A DNA stretch of 23,713 nt from Oscillospiraceae bacterium. GTDB taxonomy: Bacteria; Bacillota_A; Clostridia; Oscillospirales; Oscillospiraceae. The translations under genes and the position numbers were made by a program. The notes beneath the pieces were generated by a model, which was given only the letters and a program-made list of their open reading frames with translations, searched no databases and was not told the DNA's origin. Every line of letters begins with the position of its first letter. The stretch's first letter is position 1. Shown here in pieces: positions 13,932-20,717 of the stretch. The stretch lies in the NCBI GenBank assembly GCA_017540945.1, contig JAFYAB010000040.1, positions 1 through 23,713 on the forward strand, in the 5' to 3' direction.

Positions 13932-15998
13932 TCAGTTTCCCGCGTTCTCCGGCGGGACCGTGTCGTTGACGGCGGTGGTGGCGAAGTAGGCGTCGAAGAT
14001 GGGCCTGGCCACGTTGCCCAGGCTGCCGCCCTGGGCGCCCTTTTCCACGTAGATGGCGATGGCGATCTGGGGATCGTCGGCGGGGGCGTAGCAGACCAGG
14101 GAGGCGTTGTCGGAGCCTCCCGCGCCGTGCTCGGCGGTGCCGGTCTTGGCGCAGACGGGGACGGGATAGGAGCCCAGGGTCTTGTTGGCGGTGCCGTTGC
14201 GGTCCGCCACCGCCGCGCGCATGCCCTCGGTATAGACCTGGTAGGCCTCGTCGGTGATCTCCAGCCGGGCCGCCACCGTGGGCTTCAGCTCATAGAGCAG
14301 ATCCTGATAGTCGGCGGAGATGATGCGGTTCAGGAAGGTGGCCTTGTAGCGGACGCCCCGGTTGGCAAGGGCCGCGGTGTAGACCGCCATTTGCAGGGGA
14401 GAAAAGCGGTTTTCGGACTGGCCGATGGCCATGGCGATGATGTCGCCGTCGGTGAAGGCCTGGTAGGCGGGATCGGAATAGAGCTCACGCTTGGTCTCCG
14501 GATTGGCCCGCCAGCCCTTGGTCTCGGAGAGCTCCACGCCCGTGGGCTCGCCCAGGCCCAGCGCCTTGGCGGTCTTGTCCATCCGCTGCCAGCCCGTAAG
14601 CCGGCCCACCTCGTAAAAGAAGTAGTTGCAGGAGACCATCAGGGCCTGGGTGCAGTTGATGATCCCGTGGGTCTGCTTGCTGGAGGTCCAGAGATAGCAG
14701 GCAGGCTGGAAGTCCTCGTAGTAGTCGTAGACGCCCCGGTCCTCCACAGTGGTCAGATGGGAGATGACCCCGTCGTTCAGGGCCGCGATGGAGGTGGACA
14801 TCTTATAGATGGAGCCGGGGGGATAGGCCTGCATCAAAGCCCGGTTGAACATGGGGGAATATCTGTCGTTCACCAGATCCAGATAGTCCCGGGAGAAGGT
14901 GGCCGGGTTGTAGCTGGGATAGGAGGCAGAGGCCAGCACGGCCCCGGTCTTGACGTCCAGCACCACACAGGCGGCGCCCTCGGCGTCCTTGCCCTCCTCC
15001 CTGGCGCCCACGCCGGTCTGCCGGAGCTTCAGCACATAGTCCTCCAGGGCATCCTCCGCCGTGCGCTGGTAGTTGATGTCCAGGGTGGTCTCGATGTTGG
15101 ACCCGGCCTTGGGCTCCACGGCGTAGTACTGGGAGATGATGTTGCCCGCCCGGTCCACGGTGGTCCGCAGGATGCCGTCGGTGCCGTGGAGCTCCTCCTC
15201 AAACGCCCGCTCCAGGCCGTCCTTGCCCACGAAAGCATCCATGGAGTAGCCCTTCTCCTTGTAGATCTCCCACTCCTCGGGGCTCATGGCTGCCGTGCGG
15301 CCCAGGATGTGGGCGGCATAGCTGGTGTTGTACTCCCGGACCGTGCTGGCCTGGACCTGCATGCCGGGGACGTTGAGCTCCATCAGCTCCGCCAGCTGGG
15401 CGGCGTCCACGTCCGAGAGCAGGGTGTAGATGGGCAGCGTGCTGTAATTCCGCAGGTCCAGCTCATAGCGCAGGCCCAGCACGTCCCGCACGTCCTCGTC
15501 GCTCCAGTCGTTGGGGATGCGGAAGCGGCTGCGCATGAGCTTGATGAGCTGGGCGGCGGAAACGTCGGAGTCCCAGTCGTTCTGCCGCAGGAAGCTGCGG
15601 AAGTAGTTGTTCCAGCTGTCGGAATAGCTGGCGGTCTCGTACTCATAGGGCTTGACCTTCGTGACGGGCAGATGATCGGTGTAGTCGATCTTCAGCTCCC
15701 GGCAGAGGCCTGCCAGCTGGCGCAGGCTTTCGTTGGGACTGTCGGAGTTGAACAGAGCGTAGCCGGAGATAATCAGATTGTAGCTGGCCCGGTTGGTGAT
15801 CAGCACGTTGCCGTTCCGGTCCAGAATTTCGCCCCGGGCCGCCCTGACCCGAATATCATAGGTATAAGTACCGGCAGTGGTGGAGCTCTTCCGGGGATTG
15901 ACCACCTGGAGCTGAATCAGCCGGTAAACATAGGCGCCGATCAGCAGGCCGAAGATCGTCAGAAAGATCCCCAGCCGAAAACGCATATTATAACGCAT
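13932..15998 (-). CDS. mrdA: Penicillin-binding protein 2 (class B, elongation transpeptidase)
   Basis: This is a 688-residue class B PBP that cross-links peptidoglycan during side-wall elongation. An N-terminal membrane anchor (residues about 8-28) is followed by a dimerisation/pedestal domain and the transpeptidase. The catalytic motifs are SIYK (Ser396), SCN (456-458) and KTG (Lys618). The upstream context mreC-mreD and the motif set identify PBP2 rather than the division PBP3. Two starts are possible: ATG 15998, which overlaps the mreD stop by 11 bases and has GGGGTG upstream, and ATG 15986, one base after that stop. The difference is four residues. No PASTA repeats are present. It is the last gene of the operon; the 90 bases after it contain several GC-rich inverted repeats but no clean terminator. 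Confidence 0.95.
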   Translation of the reverse strand: MRYNMRFRLGIFLTIFGLLIGAYVYRLIQLQVVNPRKSSTTAGTYTYDIRVRAARGEILDRNGNVLITNRASYNLIISGYALFNSDSPNESLRQLAGLCRELKIDYTDHLPVTKVKPYEYETASYSDSWNNYFRSFLRQNDWDSDVSAAQLIKLMRSRFRIPNDWSDEDVRDVLGLRYELDLRNYSTLPIYTLLSDVDAAQLAELMELNVPGMQVQASTVREYNTSYAAHILGRTAAMSPEEWEIYKEKGYSMDAFVGKDGLERAFEEELHGTDGILRTTVDRAGNIISQYYAVEPKAGSNIETTLDINYQRTAEDALEDYVLKLRQTGVGAREEGKDAEGAACVVLDVKTGAVLASASYPSYNPATFSRDYLDLVNDRYSPMFNRALMQAYPPGSIYKMSTSIAALNDGVISHLTTVEDRGVYDYYEDFQPACYLWTSSKQTHGIINCTQALMVSCNYFFYEVGRLTGWQRMDKTAKALGLGEPTGVELSETKGWRANPETKRELYSDPAYQAFTDGDIIAMAIGQSENRFSPLQMAVYTAALANRGVRYKATFLNRIISADYQDLLYELKPTVAARLEITDEAYQVYTEGMRAAVADRNGTANKTLGSYPVPVCAKTGTAEHGAGGSDNASLVCYAPADDPQIAIAIYVEKGAQGGSLGNVARPIFDAYFATTAVNDTVPPENAGN

Positions 15999-16551
15999 CC
16001 CGCACCCCGATTCTGCTGATGAGCTTCACCAGCACGTAATGGACGGGCACAAAGGCCATGGAAAGCGCTGCTCCCGGCAGCAGGACCCGCCAGAAATTCT
16101 CCGGGGCCACAGTGGGCGGATTGACGATCAGCGGCACCGTAGGCGGCAGAATCAGCTTGAAGGCGAAGATGACGCAGGCGTCCAGCAGGGTCACGCCCAG
16201 GGCGCAGAGGGCCGTGGGCACAAAGCCCAGGGTCAGCACAGCCCGGCAGAGCACTGCCGAAAGCATGGCCCCCACGGGGATCACTGCCACGGAAAGATTG
16301 CCGTATTCCGCCCCGGACAGGCACCAGAACAGGGTCGCCAGAATGGCGTAGAGCCCGCCCTTCTCCGGCCCCTCCCGGACGCAGACGCAGACGATCAGCG
16401 CCGGCAGCGGCGTCAGCTTGGCGCCCCAGACCGGCAGCTTCGAGAGCACCACCGTCTGCAGCAGCAGCACCAGCAGGGTCAGCAGCCCGTAGAGGGACCA
16501 CTTCAGGATGCCCTGCCACTGGAGCCTGGTCAGGTGGACGTATTTGAGCAA
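15988..16551 (-). CDS. mreD: Rod-shape-determining protein MreD, TTG start
   Basis: A 187-residue polytopic membrane protein with about five to six hydrophobic spans and the short, variable sequence typical of MreD. Its position between mreC and mrdA supports the call. It is part of the elongasome scaffold linking cytoplasmic MreB to PBP2. The start is TTG 16551: a near-perfect AAAGGAGGG sits 6 bases upstream. The longer ATG start at 16608 lies within a REP-like element and has no ribosome site. The stop overlaps or abuts mrdA. The only non-coding gap inside the mre cluster is the 72 bases before this gene, occupied by that repeat. Confidence 0.85.
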   Translation of the reverse strand: MLKYVHLTRLQWQGILKWSLYGLLTLLVLLLQTVVLSKLPVWGAKLTPLPALIVCVCVREGPEKGGLYAILATLFWCLSGAEYGNLSVAVIPVGAMLSAVLCRAVLTLGFVPTALCALGVTLLDACVIFAFKLILPPTVPLIVNPPTVAPENFWRVLLPGAALSMAFVPVHYVLVKLISRIGVRDAL

Positions 16552-16573
16552 GGGGATCCCTCCTTTCTTGCCT

Positions 16574-16621
16574 GTAGGGACAAGCATTCCTGGTCCGCGG
16601 ACGAGCAAGGCCCGTCCCTGC
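16574..16621. repeat. REP-like doublet between mreC and mreD
   Basis: The left unit starts GTAGGGAC and closes on GGTCC (16574-16596). The right unit is opposite in direction, with GGACG/CGTCC stem and GCAG foot (about 16597-16621). The two halves abut at GTCCGCGGAC. The GTAGGGAC start matches the element at 22170. Confidence 0.6.
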
Positions 16622-16623
16622 GT

Positions 16624-17454
16624 TCATTGGTTTTCGTAATCTGTGATGATGAACACCTGTTCCAAATCGTCAAAATCCGCGGCGGGCTTCAGCAGAGCGT
16701 ACTTGGCCACGCCGGTCTGGTCAAAGTCGGCGTCGGTGATGTAGCCGATGATGAGACCTCTGGGGTAGACGGTGGAGCCCGTGGTCAGGACCTGGTCGTT
16801 GTTCCGCAGGACGGAGTCCGTGGGCAGATAGTTCATCCGAAGCAGGCCCTGGGAGCCTGTGGCCAGGGCGCCCTCCACCACCCCGTTGTAGCCCGTGGAG
16901 GCCACGGTGGCGGAGATGCCCAGGCTGGAATCCAGCACCGTGGTGACGGTGGCCCAGTTGGACCCGGCCTCGGTGACAAGGCCCACCACCTGGTTGTACT
17001 CGGTAACGGCCACCATGCCCTCGCGGATGCCGGAGTTGGTGCCCTTGCCGATGGTGAAGGCGGATTTCCAGTTGCTGTCCACCCAGGAGATGATGTAGGC
17101 CGAAGCCCGTGCCCAATCCTCGTGCTCCTCCATGAGCCCCAGCAGTTGGTGGAGCCGTTCGTTCTCCCGCTGGAGGGAATCCGCGCTGCGGACGTCCTCC
17201 TCCATGGCGATGATCTTCTTTTTCAACGCCTCGTTTTCCGCCTGCAGGGACTCATAGCGGAACACGTAGTCGTAGTAGCGCTCGATCTGGCGCACCAGAG
17301 CGCTGCCGGCGGAACGGAAGGGGGTCAGCACGGTCTGGACCAGACCTGTTCCGGGGTTGCTGCGGTTCATGGCCGCCGTCACCGTCACCAGCCCGGCCAG
17401 CAGCACCGCGATCACGATCAGCCACTTGGTCTTGGCGGATATGTGTTTTTTCAT
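16624..17454 (-). CDS. mreC: Rod-shape-determining protein MreC
   Basis: This 276-residue bitopic membrane protein has a transmembrane segment at residues about 10-29, a coiled coil at about 60-108 (YESLQAENEALKKKI...RENERLHQLLGL), then the beta-rich MreC domain with ASAYIISWVDSNWKSAFTIGKG, VTEYNQVVGLV and TTGSTVYPRGLIIG. MreC contacts PBP2 and MreD and helps activate elongation synthesis. The start ATG 17454 overlaps the maf stop (ATGA), with AGGAG about 8 bases upstream, so it is translationally coupled to maf. mreB is not adjacent in this window. Confidence 0.96.
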   Translation of the reverse strand: MKKHISAKTKWLIVIAVLLAGLVTVTAAMNRSNPGTGLVQTVLTPFRSAGSALVRQIERYYDYVFRYESLQAENEALKKKIIAMEEDVRSADSLQRENERLHQLLGLMEEHEDWARASAYIISWVDSNWKSAFTIGKGTNSGIREGMVAVTEYNQVVGLVTEAGSNWATVTTVLDSSLGISATVASTGYNGVVEGALATGSQGLLRMNYLPTDSVLRNNDQVLTTGSTVYPRGLIIGYITDADFDQTGVAKYALLKPAADFDDLEQVFIITDYENQ

Positions 17455-18101
17455 AGCTTTTTCTCCTGCATGGACAACGGATCAATTCCGTATCGCTTCA
17501 ATGTCTGCGCCAGCCTGCATACCGGCAGGCCCATGACGGTGAAATAATCCCCGCGGATGGCCTCCACCAGCATGGCCCCCAGACCCTGGATCCCGTAGGC
17601 CCCGGCCTTATCCATGGGCTCCCCGGAGGCCGTGTAGGCCGCGATCTCGTCCTCGGTCAGCGGCCGGAATATCACAAGGGTCTTTTCGCAGTGGGTGTAC
17701 GGCGAATCCTTGTCAGTTGCCGATTGCCGGCTGCCCGCCTCGACCGGCAGCAGCGTAAAGGCCGTGTAGACGGCGTGCTCCCGCCCGGAGAGGGCCCGCA
17801 GCATGGCCCTGGCCTCGGCCTCGTCATGGGGCTTGCCCAGGATTTTTCCGTCGAGGACCACGATGGTGTCGGAGCTCAGCACCAATTGAGAATTGAGGAT
17901 TGAGGATTGAGAATGCTCCCGCCTCAGGCGTTGCGCCACGGCGCGGGCTTTGGCCTCGCAGATGCGGCGCACAGAGGTCTCGGGATCCTCCGTCTCGTAT
18001 TTCGTCTCGTCGATGTCGGCGCTCAGCACCGTAAAGCGCAGGCCCATCCGTTCCAGCAGCTCCTGCCGCCGCGGGGAGCGGGAACCCAATATCAGTTCCA
18101 T
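17451..18101 (-). CDS. maf: Maf-type nucleoside triphosphate pyrophosphatase with two repeat-derived insertions
   Basis: Maf proteins hydrolyse dTTP/UTP or modified nucleotides to the monophosphate. Motifs present are LGSRSPRR (residues 5-12), SSDTIVVLDG (76-85) with GKP, and GEPMDKAGAYGIQG. The protein has 216 residues versus about 190 usual. The excess lies in two places: REHSQSSILNSQL (about 61-73), encoded by a 7-base repeat (17883-17914 on the other strand), and PVEAGSRQSATDKDSPY (about 119-135), also overlapping a 7-base array (17714-17740). Both fall in loops between motifs, so activity may be kept. The start at 18101 is preceded by AGAAGTGAT. It lies 51 bases after the U32 gene and overlaps mreC, in the maf-mre order common in Firmicutes. 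Confidence 0.93.
   Translation of the reverse strand: MELILGSRSPRRQELLERMGLRFTVLSADIDETKYETEDPETSVRRICEAKARAVAQRLRREHSQSSILNSQLVLSSDTIVVLDGKILGKPHDEAEARAMLRALSGREHAVYTAFTLLPVEAGSRQSATDKDSPYTHCEKTLVIFRPLTEDEIAAYTASGEPMDKAGAYGIQGLGAMLVEAIRGDYFTVMGLPVCRLAQTLKRYGIDPLSMQEKKL
17714..17740. repeat. 7-base tandem array inside maf (second insertion)
   Basis: Successive 7-mers CAGTTGC, CGATTGC and CGGCTGC are followed by a degenerate fourth. They are read in frame on the minus strand within the maf loop before CEKTLVIF. Confidence 0.6.
17883..17914. repeat. 7-base tandem array inside maf (first insertion)
   Basis: CAATTGA, GAATTGA, GGATTGA, GGATTGA and a partial unit. It is an AT-rich island in a GC-rich gene and encodes HSQSSILNSQL on the minus strand. 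Confidence 0.85.
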
Positions 18102-18152
18102 ATCAAATTATCACTTCTTAACCTGTTTCTTCTTTCCTTTTTGCCGCTTGCT

Positions 18153-20237
18153 TCATTCCACGCCTCTGTAGTACAGCCCCCGTGTGCAGGCTCCCGGGTC
18201 GAAAACCGCCCCGCCACGCAGCGCGGAGACGACGGCGTCCACCTCCATGGGGTTCTCGGTGGTGAACTGGAGGCGCAGGGCCCAGAGGCCCAGGCTCCGC
18301 AGCTCAGGAAGCTTGTCCAGCAGGTAGAGCTTCTTGCCGTTGTAGATCACGCTGCGGCAGCTGTCCTGGTCCGGCAGGACCCGGAACTCCTCGCCCTTGC
18401 GGTCCACCAGCTTGGTGGGACCCGTGCGGCAGGCGCAGCGGCCCGTGCGGTTCTTGATGACGCAGTTCTCCGTCAGCATCAGGGGCAGGCGGCCGTAGGC
18501 CAGCAGCTCCGCGGGGATGGGCTTGCTGAGATCCCGGATCCGGGGCAGGGTCAGCTCGAAGCTCACCATGGCGCTCTCCAGGCCCAGGCCCCGGGCCGTG
18601 TTCATCGCCCGGGAATTGAAGAGGTTCAGTCCGTAGTCTCCGCAGACCGCAAAGCCCCGGGAGCGGGCCAGGGTGATATGACCCAGGTTGCCGCAGAGCG
18701 CCAGCCGGACCCCCAGCGCGTGGACCCGGTCCAGGGCGGCGCAGACGGTTTCCGTCTCCCCGTCCCGGATCACCCGGGGCAGGACCACCGCCAGCTCGGT
18801 CTGGGCGGGGACCCGCTTCATCCAGTCCGCGTCCTGCTTGAACATGGAAAGCGGCGCGTAGAGCCGGGCGGGCTTCATGGCCAGCAGTCTGGCGGTCAGC
18901 TGCTCGGGACTCAGGACGCCCACGGTCCAGCGGGGCGCCTTGCCGGCGCCGGGATAGCGCTTGACGGCGGAGAAGGAGTTGAGCTCCCGCTCCGGCTGAC
19001 GGCCCCGAACGGCGGTCAGATGGGCCAGGACCTCCCTGCGCATGGCGTTGATGGCGGCGGCGGAGAGGGTCAGCCCCGGCTCCACCACGCTCTTGGTCTC
19101 CAGACAGCGATAGGGGGTGCCGCCGGTCTTGGCCAGCCGCTCCGCCAGGGTCTGCTGGCTCAGGGGCCGGGAGAGGGCGGCCTGGGGAACGGGGCCCTCG
19201 GTCTTGCAGAGATTGCCCTGGGCGTCCTCCACCGCCAGCATGGCGTTCTGCCGGTGCTTCACCACGGCGTAAAAACGCACGGGCACCAGGGGCGCCTCGG
19301 CGTTCTCATAGCCCGCCCGGGCCCGCTGCAGCAGCTCCTTGTTCTCTTTTTCCTTCTGCCGGACGCCGAACATCTCGGGACCGGTTCGGCTCAGGTAGTA
19401 GCCCTGGGTGAAGCCCTGGCGGGAGAACACGTCCCGCAGATCCCGCATATCCGCGGCGGAGACGGTCTGGCCGTCGATGGCGGCCCGGTAGAGCCGGGTG
19501 GCCACCGCCACATATTCGGGGCGCTTCATCCGGCCCTCGATCTTCACCGAGGCCACCCCCAGGCGCTCCAGCTCCCCGACCCAGGGGATCAGGCAGTTGT
19601 CCTTGAGGCTCAGGGGATACTTCTCCTCGTAGCGGCCGAAGCCGTAGGCCAGGCGGCAGGGCTGGGCGCACTGGCCCCGGTTGCCGGAGCGGGTGCCCAC
19701 CACCGCGGAAAAATAGCACTGGCCGGAATAGCACATGCACAGGGCCCCGTGGACGAAGACCTCGATCTCGATGGGGCTGTTGCGGCAGATATAGGCGATG
19801 TCCTCCCGGCTCAGCTCCCGGGCCAGCACCACCCGGCTCATGCCCATGGCCGCCGCCCGCAGGACGCCGTCCAGGGAGTGGATGGACATCTGGGTGGAGG
19901 CGTGGATGGGGACCTCGGGGGCCATCTGCCGCAGCAGGGACACCAGTCCCAGATCCTGGACAATGAAGGCGTCCACCCCCGCCTGCACGGCGGCGGTGAT
20001 GGTCTGGGCCGCCTGCTCCAGCTCCCGGTCCGTCACCAGGGTGTTCAGGGTCAGATGGACCTGGACCCCCCGGACATGACAATAGCGCACGGCGTCCGCC
20101 AACTCATCCAGGGAGAAGTTTTTGGCGTTCTGTCGGGCGTTGAAGGGGCCGGAGCCCAGATATACGGCGTTGGCGCCGCTTTGTACCGCCGCGCGGAGGG
20201 AATCCATGGACCCGGCGGGAGAGAGCAGTTCCAGCAT
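18153..20237 (-). CDS. U32-family protein with DUF3656-type middle domain; RlhA-like RNA hydroxylase candidate
   Basis: This 694-residue protein has a U32 core: MLELLSPAGSMDSLRAAVQSGANAVYLG at the N-terminus, FVHGALCMCYSGQC, RSGNRGQCAQPCR, YPLSLKDN and SVKIEGRMKRPEYVA. The Cys cluster 167, 174, 190, 194 fits the metal- or Fe-S-binding set of the family. The long C-terminal part matches the layout of E. coli RlhA (YdcP), which hydroxylates 23S rRNA C2501. The related TrhP acts on tRNA U34 but is shorter, so RlhA-like is the better guess. The older label collagenase/peptidase is probably misleading. Start ATG 20237 is chosen because family members begin MxELLSPAG; the upstream in-frame extension crosses the promoter. 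It is the first gene of the maf-mreC-mreD-mrdA run. Confidence 0.88.
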   Translation of the reverse strand: MLELLSPAGSMDSLRAAVQSGANAVYLGSGPFNARQNAKNFSLDELADAVRYCHVRGVQVHLTLNTLVTDRELEQAAQTITAAVQAGVDAFIVQDLGLVSLLRQMAPEVPIHASTQMSIHSLDGVLRAAAMGMSRVVLARELSREDIAYICRNSPIEIEVFVHGALCMCYSGQCYFSAVVGTRSGNRGQCAQPCRLAYGFGRYEEKYPLSLKDNCLIPWVGELERLGVASVKIEGRMKRPEYVAVATRLYRAAIDGQTVSAADMRDLRDVFSRQGFTQGYYLSRTGPEMFGVRQKEKENKELLQRARAGYENAEAPLVPVRFYAVVKHRQNAMLAVEDAQGNLCKTEGPVPQAALSRPLSQQTLAERLAKTGGTPYRCLETKSVVEPGLTLSAAAINAMRREVLAHLTAVRGRQPERELNSFSAVKRYPGAGKAPRWTVGVLSPEQLTARLLAMKPARLYAPLSMFKQDADWMKRVPAQTELAVVLPRVIRDGETETVCAALDRVHALGVRLALCGNLGHITLARSRGFAVCGDYGLNLFNSRAMNTARGLGLESAMVSFELTLPRIRDLSKPIPAELLAYGRLPLMLTENCVIKNRTGRCACRTGPTKLVDRKGEEFRVLPDQDSCRSVIYNGKKLYLLDKLPELRSLGLWALRLQFTTENPMEVDAVVSALRGGAVFDPGACTRGLYYRGVE

Positions 20238-20276
20238 GGCAGACCTCGGGAGATAATAACATGATTGTGGAAGCTT

Positions 20277-20285
20277 ATCATACCA
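20277..20285 (-). promoter_or_regulatory. Extended -10 promoter of the U32-maf-mre-mrdA operon
   Basis: On the minus strand, TGGTATGAT gives an extended -10 (TGn plus TATGAT) about 40 bases upstream of the U32 start. No strong -35 was found at 17 bases, which fits an extended -10 type. A GGAAATTTCC palindrome lies just upstream. Confidence 0.55.
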
Positions 20286-20350
20286 TACAAGCGCGGAAAT
20301 TTCCAGAGCAAAACGCATTTCCCCGGGGGAAAAATTTTCCGGCCTTCGGC

Positions 20351-20567
20351 ATTTCCACGGAGAAGTTACAGTTCGACACTCTTTTCCCGCCGCCACAAGG
20401 GGTAGTTTCAAGGTAACATAATCCCCCAAAATAACCGGCGCGCCGCCTTGAAAAGCCGGGCGTTTGTCCACATTCTCCACCGGGTTTTCCACCTGCCCCC
20501 GGGTTTTCTACCCGGGAAAAGCGTCGAAATTTCGGGGATCCCGGAAAATTTTTGTAGCTTTTCCACA
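20351..20567 (+). other. Gap with several DnaA-box-like 9-mers
   Basis: The 476-base gap 20238-20713 has no gene. It holds TTGTCCACA (20464-20472), TTTTCCACA (20559-20567), TTTTCCACC (20485-20493) and ATTTCCACG (20351-20359), all in one orientation. There is also a CCCGGG-TTTTCTA-CCCGGG dyad (about 20500-20516). The first two fit the DnaA consensus loosely or fully. dnaA/dnaN are not nearby, so this is not clearly an origin. Confidence 0.35.
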
Positions 20568-20574
20568 GATAGGG

Positions 20575-20602
20575 AAAACCCCGTCGGTTTCTCCCGACGG
20601 GG
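20575..20602 (-). terminator. Terminator of the copy-B YnbB-cca operon
   Basis: On the minus strand, CCCCGTCGG and CCGACGGGG form a 9-base perfect stem around a short loop, followed by TTTTCCC. It also has AAAAAA before it, so it could work in the other direction. Confidence 0.85.
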
Positions 20603-20695
20603 CAGTTTTTTGCTTTGACGGTGTTTCCATAATCCGGGGCGGACTGCTCCCCGGGCGCGGCTCCGGCGCTGCCGCAAGCTTCCCAGGGGAGCTTT

Positions 20696-20717
20696 GCGGG
20701 CAGATTGCCCGCGTTAC
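20696..20717 (-). repeat. REP-like hairpin with GTAA foot, overlapping the cca-B stop codon
   Basis: GTAAC is followed by GCGGGCA/TGCCCGC arms. It is the same element as 7970-7991, except the foot reads GTAA. The TAA in the foot (20716-20714) is the stop codon of cca-B. Confidence 0.75.

Noticed and set aside
14127..16019. 630-residue open frame antisense to mrdA
   Set aside because: Shadow of a strongly recognised PBP2 gene; low-complexity product without any family motif.
17907..20264. 785-residue open frame antisense to the U32 gene and maf
   Set aside because: Product rich in Gln/Gly/His/Pro and crossing two genes; a GC-driven shadow.
20238..20713. Chromosomal origin (oriC)
   Set aside because: Only two good DnaA-like boxes, no AT-rich unwinding tract, and no dnaA, dnaN or rpmH next to it.
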